NCBI GenBank assembly: GCA_002503705.1
Contig: DASH01000060.1
Span: 1-10,151 of the forward strand
Reading direction: 5' to 3'
DNA from: Candidatus Woesearchaeota archaeon UBA153
GTDB lineage: Archaea; Nanobdellota; Nanobdellia; Woesearchaeales; UBA525
DNA: 10,151 nucleotides
Shown: positions 1 to 5,358 of the stretch, one piece after another
How positions within the stretch are numbered: position 1 is the first letter of the stretch
How the letters are laid out: every line of letters begins with the position of its first letter
Made by a program: the position numbers and the translations under genes
The notes under the pieces: model-generated
The model's input: the letters and a program-made list of their open reading frames with translations, nothing else
The model's database searches: none
What the model was told of the DNA's origin: nothing

Positions 1-40
1 TCGTGAAGGGAGCGGTTGCTCTGCGGGAGCGCACGCTGTA

Positions 41-58
41 AGAAGAAAAGAAGAGCAG
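41..58 (-). terminator. Possible pyrimidine-rich terminator of the regulator gene
   Basis: Read on the minus strand, about 100 bases beyond the regulator stop codon, there is a tract of T and C with short T runs and no associated hairpin. Archaeal termination often relies on T-rich tracts without a stem, so this could end the minus-strand transcript. The T runs are short, so the call is weak. Confidence 0.25.
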
Positions 59-116
59 AGGATGAAGAGAGCGAGAAAGAAGACGGAGACGACGAATGCG
101 GAGGCGGGGAACGAAC

Positions 117-131
117 GCGACGGACGAGAAC
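117..131 (+). repeat. Intergenic repeat GCGACGGACGAGAAC, copy 1
   Basis: This is an exact 15-base match to 4355-4369. Allowing one single-base indel, the match extends upstream to GAACGAAC (copy 1) and GAACGAC (copy 2). A 10-base core, GACGGACGAG, also occurs at 5291-5300. All three copies are between genes, which argues against chance codon similarity. Confidence 0.55.
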
Positions 132-156
132 GAGAAAGAGGACTCGTCATGGCGAT

Positions 157-558
157 TCACAATCCTAACTGGTCGTCCAGTTGCCCGGCAATCTCCCGCA
201 GCTCTCGCAGCGTCTCGCGGACGTCATCGTCCAGCTTCGCGATCAGCTGCTCGAGCGTGTCGACGCGCAACACGTACTTGCTCTTGAACGTCTCGACGAG
301 ACCCGCGGCCATGAGGTTGTTCAAGTGGTGGACGACCGTGCCGCGCGTCAAGCCGGTGAGCAGCGCGAGCTCGTCGCTCGACAACTCTCGCTTCGCCTTC
401 GCGCTCTTCAGCAAGGTGACGAAGATGCGGTAGCAGCTCTTGTCCTTGTCCCGCTGGCTGAACAGTCCGAGCGAGCCGCCGAGCCATTGCAACCGCTCGT
501 TCACATCGCCGGTGCGCGGCGGCGGCGCCTGGATAATCGTCAGCTTCCGAAAGCGCAT
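157..558 (-). CDS. Winged helix-turn-helix transcriptional regulator (ArsR-like)
   Basis: This 133-residue protein is a likely DNA-binding regulator. A short basic N-terminus (about 1-20) precedes a conserved-looking segment with ERLQWLGGSLGLF (21-33) and RDKDKSCYRIF (36-46). A winged helix follows: helix-turn-helix around 59-90 (LSSDELALLTGLTRGTVVHHLNNLMAAGLV) would read as recognition helix RGTVVHHLNNL (72-82), and the wing is about 92-100 (KSKYVLRVD). The C-terminal helix (101-131) is probably for dimerisation. No metal-binding cysteine cluster is visible, so metal sensing is not implied. The ATG at 558 was chosen because a TATA-like box sits about 27 bases upstream, giving a leaderless start. 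It is divergent from the membrane-protein gene at 655 and could regulate the shared spacer. I recall similar short regulators in DPANN archaea; the target is unknown. Confidence 0.82.
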   Translation of the reverse strand: MRFRKLTIIQAPPPRTGDVNERLQWLGGSLGLFSQRDKDKSCYRIFVTLLKSAKAKRELSSDELALLTGLTRGTVVHHLNNLMAAGLVETFKSKYVLRVDTLEQLIAKLDDDVRETLRELREIAGQLDDQLGL

Positions 559-580
559 CCCTCGTGACGGGAACGCGCGG

Positions 581-589
581 TATTTAAAC
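581..589 (-). promoter_or_regulatory. TATA box of the regulator gene
   Basis: On the minus strand this reads GTTTAAATA, preceded by GAAAAA as a plausible BRE. Its centre is about 27 bases upstream of the ATG at 558, so transcription would begin at or next to the start codon. Confidence 0.72.
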
Positions 590-623
590 TTTTTCAGGAA
601 TCATTCCGGAATAGTGTCATAAC

Positions 624-633
624 GTTTAAATAT
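624..633 (+). promoter_or_regulatory. TATA box of the membrane-protein gene
   Basis: GTTTAAATAT matches the opposing minus-strand box at 581-589. Its centre lies about 27 bases before the GTG at 655, which supports that start and a leaderless transcript. The two boxes are about 40 bases apart, so the two divergent promoters lie within reach of a single bound regulator. Confidence 0.72.
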
Positions 634-654
634 CAACCGTCCTGGGACGGGTCC

Positions 655-1299
655 GTGGTAGACGAAGGGCTCGTCCAGTACATCCGGCAACGGCTCGGCG
701 AAGGGTACAACGAAGAGCACATCCGGGAAGTCTTGCAGACGCACGGCCACGACCCGAAAACAGTGGATAACGCATTCGCGTCACTCCACCGGGAACGCAA
801 ACACCTCCCCGTGCTCGCCATCCTCCTCGTCCTCCTCATCGGCGCGGCAGTCATCATCTTCTTCCTCGTCAAACCCTCGCCGGAACCGAACGGGCCGGGA
901 GGGAGTGACGACCCGTCGAGGGAAACAATCGTCACGCCCCCGTCACAGCCGACGACAGGCGTCGTCTCGATCGCGGAGAGCCTCTCGTTGAACGCCGCAT
1001 CGCAAACCCCGGACGAGACGTACTACGCGACCGTCCAAGCAGCGTCGAAGAGCGCAAGCACGGTGGCGGACGGCATCCTCCTCTGCAGCGTCAACAAAGA
1101 GTTGTCGTACAAGAACTACTGCCTGATCGAACTGGCAGACCAGCGACGAAACGCGGACTACTGCGTGGTCATCGGCGACGTGCAGCAACGAGACGACTGC
1201 TACTTGAAGCTCATCCTGAAAGGCGAAGACCAGTACTGCGCGAGCTTGCGGCTGGACGAGAACAAGCGCGTCTGCGACATCCTGCTCGGGAACGCGTGA
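655..1299 (+). CDS. Single-pass membrane protein with six-cysteine C-terminal region
   Basis: This 214-residue protein has no known function. Residues 1-45 form a small helical domain with the pattern VQYIRQRLGEGYNEEHIREVL, followed by a GHD turn and another helix. It resembles short N-terminal domains I have seen on DPANN membrane proteins. One transmembrane segment follows (about 51-73), then a Pro/Ser/Thr/Gly-rich linker (74-105). The C-terminal helical domain has six cysteines at 144, 156, 170, 182, 195 and 207, spaced 12-14 residues apart. That regular spacing suggests a helical repeat with paired cysteines, perhaps disulfides if this part is outside the cell. The start is GTG at 655, supported by the TATA box at 624-633. 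It is divergent from the winged-helix regulator, which may control it. Confidence 0.78.
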   Translation: MVDEGLVQYIRQRLGEGYNEEHIREVLQTHGHDPKTVDNAFASLHRERKHLPVLAILLVLLIGAAVIIFFLVKPSPEPNGPGGSDDPSRETIVTPPSQPTTGVVSIAESLSLNAASQTPDETYYATVQAASKSASTVADGILLCSVNKELSYKNYCLIELADQRRNADYCVVIGDVQQRDDCYLKLILKGEDQYCASLRLDENKRVCDILLGNA

Positions 1300-1336
1300 G
1301 AAATAAAGAACTTTTCTGCACCGGGAAAACCGTAAC

Positions 1337-1344
1337 TTTTTAAG
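1337..1344 (+). promoter_or_regulatory. TATA box of the phosphatidyltransferase-yhbY operon
   Basis: TTTTTAAG, preceded by GTAAC, is centred about 26 bases before the ATG at 1367. It separates the operon from the upstream membrane-protein gene and supports the first of two nearby ATG codons (1367 rather than 1379). Confidence 0.65.
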
Positions 1345-1366
1345 AGGAGACCGGTTCTCAAGCCTC

Positions 1367-2089
1367 ATGGGCAAAGGTATGGCTTCGAAAGCGGGCAAGT
1401 GGTTACTCGCGGACGCTGAGCGCAAGCTGCGCGACTGGCTCGTGCCGTTCGTGCCGAGAGGCGTCGAGACGTACCATCTGACGCTGACGACGCTCGTCTG
1501 GTGCCTCGGCATCTTGCTCTTCAGCTGGCTCGCCTTGACGTCCAGCATCCAGTGGCTGTGGGGCGTCAGCGCTATGATCCTCCTCCAGTACCTCACCGAC
1601 TTACTCGACGGCGAGGTCGGCCGGCAACGCAACACCGGGTTGATCAAGTGGGGCTTCTACATGGACCACTTCCTCGACTACCTGTTCCTGTGCAGCATCC
1701 TCGGCGGGTACGCGATCCTCCTCCCGGCAGAGTTCTACCTGGAGATCGTGCTCGTCTTCGCGCTCCTCACCGCGTTCATGGTGAACTCGTTCCTCTCGTT
1801 CGGCGCGACGCGGGAGTTCCACATCGCGTACTTACGCATCGGCCCGACGGAGGTCCGGCTCATCTTCATCCTCATCAACACGCTCCTCATCATCTTCGGG
1901 CGCACGCACTTGGCGTTCGCACTCCCGTACGTTCTCATCCTCTCAGCCGTAGGGCTCGCTGTCGTCGTCTACCGGACGCAACGGCGCATGTGGGCGCTGG
2001 ACATGGAGCAGAAAGCGTTGCAGACGACGCAAGGACTGACGTCGAAGACGAAGAGGACGAACGTGCAGAGAACGAAAGGCGGGACGTGA
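1367..2089 (+). CDS. CDP-alcohol phosphatidyltransferase family membrane enzyme
   Basis: This 240-residue membrane protein probably joins a CDP-activated lipid or alcohol to an acceptor alcohol during phospholipid head-group synthesis. The family signature is at 78-104: DLLDGEVGR (78-86), then a glycine (G96) and two aspartates (D100, D104) in KWGFYMDHFLD. D78, D81, D100 and D104 would bind the divalent metal and the CDP group. Two departures from the usual D-x2-DG-x2-AR-x8-G-x3-D-x3-D pattern are visible: Ala is replaced by Gly before Arg86, and nine residues rather than eight separate Arg86 from Gly96. Hydrophobic segments lie at about 41-59, 62-77, 104-118, 124-142, 163-178 and 184-202; the C-terminus is basic. 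GPTEVRLI (159-166) is typical of a subgroup as I remember it. The substrate cannot be read from sequence. It is followed after 6 bases by the YhbY gene. Confidence 0.85.
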   Translation: MGKGMASKAGKWLLADAERKLRDWLVPFVPRGVETYHLTLTTLVWCLGILLFSWLALTSSIQWLWGVSAMILLQYLTDLLDGEVGRQRNTGLIKWGFYMDHFLDYLFLCSILGGYAILLPAEFYLEIVLVFALLTAFMVNSFLSFGATREFHIAYLRIGPTEVRLIFILINTLLIIFGRTHLAFALPYVLILSAVGLAVVVYRTQRRMWALDMEQKALQTTQGLTSKTKRTNVQRTKGGT

Positions 2090-2095
2090 ACACTC

Positions 2096-2368
2096 ATGAA
2101 GGCTTCTGATAAGTTGTTACGCGACCGGGCACGGAACATCCCGCACGTCATGAACGTCGGCAAGAACGGCATCACCGCCGGGACGATCAAGCAGTTGGAC
2201 AAGGAGCTCGACCGGACCGAGCTCGTCAAGGTGCGGTTCTTGCGCGCCGCGCTCGGCGAGGACGGCGACCGGAAGGCCTTGGCGGCAGACTTGGCGATGA
2301 AGGCTCGCGCGCGGCTCGTCCAGGTCGTCGGGAACGTCGTCGTCCTCCACCGGCCGAAGAAGAACTGA
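2096..2368 (+). CDS. YhbY-like CRM-domain RNA-binding protein
   Basis: This 90-residue protein is a single CRM (YhbY) domain. Bacterial members associate with the large ribosomal subunit precursor, and archaeal members are presumed to bind rRNA. The diagnostic loop is VGKNGIT (21-27), containing the G-K-N-G motif at 22-25. It is followed by a helix (28-39), the strand ELVKVRF (42-48), a variable segment with charged residues, and a final strand VVGNVVVLHRPKK (77-89). The length matches standalone family members. The ATG lies 6 bases after the phosphatidyltransferase stop, with no TATA box in between, so the two genes are almost certainly co-transcribed. No strong Shine-Dalgarno sequence is visible. 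The pairing of a lipid enzyme with a ribosome factor says little about function. Confidence 0.88.
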   Translation: MKASDKLLRDRARNIPHVMNVGKNGITAGTIKQLDKELDRTELVKVRFLRAALGEDGDRKALAADLAMKARARLVQVVGNVVVLHRPKKN

Positions 2369-2374
2369 GATTCT

Positions 2375-2516
2375 CGGGCGAAAGCCCGTCCTCTGCTGGC
2401 GCGGCACGGATTTTCTCGTTCCGGTTTTCGATGATACGTCGTACGGTCAGGAACCACTACTGTGACGTTTGCCGCGCCAGCACGAACCGGGCGATGCCCG
2501 GAGAATACCGAGGAAA
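2375..2516 (+). ncRNA. Putative structured RNA element, copy 1
   Basis: The stretch folds on paper as follows. A hairpin CGGGC-GAAA-GCCCG (2375-2388) has a GNRA loop. After 5 bases comes the left arm TGCTGGCGCGGCA (2394-2406). Its perfect 13-base complement is at 2470-2482, enclosing 63 bases. After a 5-base linker comes a triloop hairpin CGGGC-GAT-GCCCG (2488-2500, one further pair outside). Eight bases later is CGAGGAAA (2509-2516). The same parts with the same spacings occur at 5166-5350. There is no TATA box before it, so it may be the 3' part of the phosphatidyltransferase-yhbY transcript. Its tail overlaps the BRE-like sequence of the next promoter. I recognise no known RNA family; a DNA-level repeat is the alternative. 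Confidence 0.5.
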
Positions 2517-2518
2517 GC

Positions 2519-2526
2519 TTTTTAAA
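2519..2526 (+). promoter_or_regulatory. TATA box of the 554-residue helical protein gene
   Basis: TTTTTAAA is preceded directly by GAGGAAAGC, a good BRE match. Its centre is about 65 bases before the ATG at 2588, which predicts transcription from about 2548 and a leader of roughly 40 bases, unlike the leaderless genes elsewhere. The leader contains CTCC-TCCG-GGAG as a small hairpin, and AAGGAG sits one base before the ATG, too close for an ordinary Shine-Dalgarno site. Confidence 0.55.
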
Positions 2527-2587
2527 GGAGTCTTTCCAGGAATTCGAGTTGGATAGAGGCGAGACTCCTCCGGGAGCGTCAAGGAGC

Positions 2588-4252
2588 ATGGCATACATTT
2601 CAGCGGACCGGGAGCAGCGGGAAAGCTTCATGACGAAGCAGAGTGAACTGCTCATCAAGTACGGGTTCATCCTCGCTCAGGACGAGAACGGCTCGAATCC
2701 TCGGAAGAAATACCGCTACGACGCTGACAACGGCACGTTCTCGCCCAAAGAAGGCGGCAAGATCGACTCCGACCACGCGTTGATGGAGTTCGCCGAGGAC
2801 ATCCTCCTCAACGCGCCGTACCAGACGAAAGGGATGGGGTACGTGCCGACCGGCTACCCCGCGCCGCTCAAGCGGTTCCACATATTGTACGAGAGCTTCA
2901 ACACGAGCATCGAGGAGAACTACTTCTGGCTCGTCGACCACATGCGGTACGACCAAGGGTTCAACCGAATCTTCAAAGTGCGCGACGTCTTCACGGCGAC
3001 GGAGAACAGCGCGTTCTTCGGCGCGAGCCAGCAACGCCTCGGCGCGCAGCAAGACCGAGTCCAGCAGTACTTAGCGACGATCGGGAAGATGATCAAGGAC
3101 TTGTTCCAGATCATCCGCGAACTGCGCATCCTCGACGAGAAGCTCCAGCCGCGCAAAGACTGGAGGAAGAGCAAGAGCGCGGACATCACGCTCAAGGCGG
3201 AGTATATCGACTTGGTCGAGAACCGCGGCGGCCAAACGAGCCCTTCCAGCGTGTACGGGATGGCGCAACAGCTCGGCTACGCCGCGCTCCCCGACCTGTT
3301 CTTCAACACGCACCTCTACACGCTCGAGGAGATCGACAAGGAGGTCGACAAGCTCGGGTACAACAAGAACGTGCAGGCGGTGGTGAAACGAAAACTGTAC
3401 CAGTTCGTCAACTGGAAGCTGAAGACCGACCACGAGCTCGAGTCGCGCCGCACGTTCACGCTGAAGTACTTGCGCCAGCACTGGGACATCATCCAGATGT
3501 ACTTGAACTGGGTCAAGCCGTACCTGCGCCATATCGCGCGCTTGCAGATGAACGAGGACAAGCTGAACGAGGTGGACTTGATCGGCGCGTTCGAGCAGAG
3601 CATGATCGAGACGGAAGTGTTGTTCGCCAAGCCGATGAGCGGGGACGCGAAGAAGATCGGCATGTTCGAGGTCGTCCTCATCACGATCAACTTCCGGACG
3701 CGGCCGCAGATGAACTACCAGCAGGAGGGGTATCAGCGCGGCCCGAGCCACTCCGGCCAAGCGGACATCTTCTGGCGTGGCTATCATTGGAGCGACGACC
3801 ACATCCAGAACTACTTGCGCTATCGCCGAGAGGAGGATTTGTATATGCTCGGCGTCGTCGACCGGAGCGTCATGGCCGCGATGGAAGCGCTCGGCGACGA
3901 GTTGGAGAAGTATCTCGCCGAGGCGGGAGAGCCGAAGTACAAGGACCGCCTCGAGAAGGAGCGGAAGAAAGAGGAGGCGCGCTTGAAGAAAGAGGCGAAG
4001 GAGAGCGGCATGTTCATCGGCGTCCTCGAACCGTTCAAGAACGTCGGAAGCGGCCTGAACGACCTGTTCGGCTTCACCGGCCTCAAAGGGATGTTCGCGG
4101 GCGGGTTCTCGAAGGCGAAGAAGAAAGAGCCGAAATTCCCGGACAGCCTCGCGAGTCTCGGTGGGAAGGGGATGAGCAAGAACCTCCAAGCGCAGTTGTA
4201 CCAGTGCGTGAAGAACTACAAGAAGGCGCACGGCATGCTCAGCTGGGGTTGA
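2588..4252 (+). CDS. Uncharacterised large helical protein, probably DPANN-conserved
   Basis: This 554-residue protein is not assigned to a family with known activity. It looks soluble, with no signal peptide. It is rich in charged and aromatic residues: an N-terminal helical part (1-125), a long helix of coiled-coil character (about 145-190, with QQRLGAQQDRVQQYL), a central helical region (240-320, LKYLRQHWDIIQMYLNWVKPYL within 292-313) and a beta-like segment (358-400, VVLITINFRTRP then YQQEGYQRGP). A helical region follows (400-445), then a Lys/Glu-rich stalk (448-472) and a Gly/Phe-rich tail (473-510, GFTGLKGMFAGGF). I remember similar sequences as hypothetical proteins of DPANN archaea. 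The frame stays open upstream to 2462, but the TATA box at 2519-2526 and the structured repeat lie there, so ATG 2588 is preferred. Confidence 0.75.
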   Translation: MAYISADREQRESFMTKQSELLIKYGFILAQDENGSNPRKKYRYDADNGTFSPKEGGKIDSDHALMEFAEDILLNAPYQTKGMGYVPTGYPAPLKRFHILYESFNTSIEENYFWLVDHMRYDQGFNRIFKVRDVFTATENSAFFGASQQRLGAQQDRVQQYLATIGKMIKDLFQIIRELRILDEKLQPRKDWRKSKSADITLKAEYIDLVENRGGQTSPSSVYGMAQQLGYAALPDLFFNTHLYTLEEIDKEVDKLGYNKNVQAVVKRKLYQFVNWKLKTDHELESRRTFTLKYLRQHWDIIQMYLNWVKPYLRHIARLQMNEDKLNEVDLIGAFEQSMIETEVLFAKPMSGDAKKIGMFEVVLITINFRTRPQMNYQQEGYQRGPSHSGQADIFWRGYHWSDDHIQNYLRYRREEDLYMLGVVDRSVMAAMEALGDELEKYLAEAGEPKYKDRLEKERKKEEARLKKEAKESGMFIGVLEPFKNVGSGLNDLFGFTGLKGMFAGGFSKAKKKEPKFPDSLASLGGKGMSKNLQAQLYQCVKNYKKAHGMLSWG

Positions 4253-4490
4253 ACGAAACAACATCTTTTCACAACGAATTTCCCGCCAGGGTCGCGCGCC
4301 ATCGGATGAGACGACGTCGTTTCCGGACGAGAAATCCTCCACTCTGAGAACGACGCGACGGACGAGAACAACGAGACGCGCGAGAACGAGGAGATCTGCG
4401 CCGCGCGAGCGACGACCGGACTCTCGTCCGGCGAACACCGAGAACGGACCGAGCACGGCTCGGCGAAGCACAGGACGACGTGATCACGCG
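4253..4490 (+). other. Structured intergenic region, possible divergent third copy of the repeat element
   Basis: This 238-base gap has no credible gene or TATA box. It holds the palindrome ACGACGTCGT (4311-4320), also found inside the element at 5143-5350. It also has the repeat GCGACGGACGAGAAC (4355-4369), a hairpin CCGGAC-TCTC-GTCCGG (4416-4431) and a triloop hairpin CCGAGC-ACG-GCTCGG (4449-4463). TGCGCCGCGCGAGCGAC (4397-4413) resembles the conserved right arm of the other elements, and GTCGCGCGCC (4291-4300) could be a diverged left arm. The 13-bp arm itself is not preserved, so homology is uncertain. Confidence 0.35.
4355..4369 (+). repeat. Intergenic repeat GCGACGGACGAGAAC, copy 2
   Basis: Exact 15-base match to 117-131, again between genes. 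The shorter core CGGACGAGAA also occurs just upstream at 4324-4333. Confidence 0.55.
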
Positions 4491-5135
4491 ATGGTTGACT
4501 TGAAGAACAGCGACTTGGAGAAGCTCCCGCCCGCGGAGCGCGTCAAGAAGCTGCGCGAGATTGAAGCGCAGAAGAAGAGAGAGCTTTCTGACGAGCTCGT
4601 CAAGAAGAAGAAAGAGCTCGAGGAGTTGGAGAAGAAGACGAAAGAGGAGCTCTCAAGCGCGGAGTCGCTGGAGCAGGAGACGCTCGAGGAGATCTCCCGC
4701 GAGGAGGAGCGGGAAGCGCTCGAAGAGCGCGTCAAGAAGTTCCGCGAGAGCAAGGAGTTCGTGAGCGAGACCGGGAACAATCGCAAGTACGAGGTCCCGC
4801 AGGAAGGACGAGGAGCGGGCCAGAGCCTGTACCAGAGCGAGCGGTTCGCGCAAGCCCAACAGGGCATCGACTATTTGCTGAACGCTCAAGGCGTGAGCGA
4901 TGAACGGAAGATCGCGAAGGAGCGCGACCTGTACCAGAGCGTGCGCGACCTCGCCGCTGAAGCGCGCGCGGGCGCGATCGACGAGAGTTACGCGGCGGCG
5001 AAGCTGCAGGAGCAGGTGCAGCACTTGCGCGAGCGCACAGGGGAAGACGCGTTCGGCTACGTTGCGCGCATAGAAAACGTTTTAAACAGCATCATCGACT
5101 ATCGCCAGGAGGACGAACGGCGGAAACACCGGTGA
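4491..5135 (+). CDS. Uncharacterised coiled-coil protein
   Basis: This 214-residue protein has no enzyme motif. Residues 15-95 are almost entirely Lys, Glu, Arg, Leu and Ser in heptad-like order (KKKKELEELEKKTKEEL, 38-54), predicting a long coiled coil. After a polar linker (95-112, TGNNRKYEVPQEGRG) come QSLYQSERFAQAQQGIDYLL (111-130) and a second helical domain (135-205). It is soluble and very charged; a structural, scaffolding or partner-binding role is an inference from the coiled coil alone. It lies between the 554-residue helical protein and the TIM-barrel protein on the same strand, separated from each by a structured spacer, and may work with them. No clear promoter precedes it; a weak AGGA lies 15 bases upstream. 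It is probably transcribed with the upstream gene. Confidence 0.75.
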   Translation: MVDLKNSDLEKLPPAERVKKLREIEAQKKRELSDELVKKKKELEELEKKTKEELSSAESLEQETLEEISREEEREALEERVKKFRESKEFVSETGNNRKYEVPQEGRGAGQSLYQSERFAQAQQGIDYLLNAQGVSDERKIAKERDLYQSVRDLAAEARAGAIDESYAAAKLQEQVQHLRERTGEDAFGYVARIENVLNSIIDYRQEDERRKHR

Positions 5136-5227
5136 TAACTGCCCGCCAACAGGCGGAATGCGAGGCTGCTGCGTAAGCAGGTACTTGCTGGCGCGGCAGG
5201 AATTCATGGTCGTGGTTCGTCATCGTA

Positions 5228-5245
5228 CGGAACGACGTCGTTCCG
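5228..5245. repeat. Perfect 18-bp palindrome
   Basis: CGGAACGACGTCGTTCCG is perfectly self-complementary. It sits inside the variable part of the second structured element. As RNA it would need an unpaired loop and leave about seven base pairs; as DNA it could be a protein-binding dyad. Its centre (ACGACGTCGT) recurs at 4311-4320. Confidence 0.7.
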
Positions 5246-5343
5246 AGACGTGGAAGAGAAAGTCACGACGGTCGAAAACGAGAAACACCTGACGGACGAG
5301 TAATGCCGCGCCAGCACAAGACGGGCAGTGCCCGGCAATCAGC

Positions 5344-5347
5344 GAGG
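5344..5347 (+). promoter_or_regulatory. Possible Shine-Dalgarno site of the TIM-barrel gene
   Basis: GAGG lies 11 bases before the ATG at 5359 and could pair with the CCUCC end of 16S rRNA. It is part of CGAGGAAA, the conserved tail of the structured element. In the first copy the same octamer sits beside a TATA box, so ribosome binding cannot be its function in both places. Confidence 0.35.
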
Positions 5348-5358
5348 AAAAGAGATCC

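Larger units (their letters stand above)
1..156. other. Purine-rich non-coding stretch
   Basis: I find no convincing gene here. The plus strand is strongly purine-rich (runs of GAAGA/GAGA), and plus-strand reading frames crossing it run on antisense to the regulator gene that ends at 157. It contains GCGACGGACGAGAAC (117-131), repeated exactly at 4355-4369. It could instead be the downstream region of the minus-strand regulator or the end of a feature lying outside the window. Confidence 0.5.
5143..5350 (+). ncRNA. Putative structured RNA element, copy 2
   Basis: This has the same layout as the element at 2375-2516. An extra hairpin CCGCC-AACA-GGCGG (5143-5156) comes first. Then hairpin CTGCT-GCGTA-AGCAG (5166-5180), a 5-base linker, left arm TGCTGGCGCGGCA (5186-5198), 105 enclosed bases, right arm (5304-5316), and a 5-base linker. 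A triloop hairpin CGGGC-AGT-GCCCG (5322-5334) and CGAGGAAA (5343-5350) after 8 bases complete it. From the right arm to the end of CGAGGAAA both copies are exactly 47 bases. The first hairpins differ in sequence but keep their pairing, as expected of RNA. The enclosed part carries an 18-bp palindrome and differs from copy 1. It ends 8 bases before the TIM-barrel start codon, so it could act in the leader of that gene. Confidence 0.5.

Noticed and set aside
62..433. Plus-strand open frame of 123 codons
   Set aside because: It is antisense to the winged-helix regulator, is low in complexity (Ser/Arg-rich) and has no promoter, whereas the minus-strand frame has a recognisable domain and a TATA box.
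2509..2517. GAGGAAAG resembling conserved region I of RNase P RNA
   Set aside because: The following TCC and the other universal RNase P regions are missing, and the sequence is repeated at 5343 without them.
2462..2587. N-terminal extension of the 554-residue protein from a GTG at 2462
   Set aside because: It would translate the right arm of the structured element and the TATA box; its residues look non-protein-like. ATG 2588 fits the promoter.
3071..4471. Long minus-strand open frame (466 codons)
   Set aside because: Shadow of the 554-residue gene: Leu/Val/Arg/Glu-rich, as produced by the complement of GC-rich codons, with no recognisable domain.
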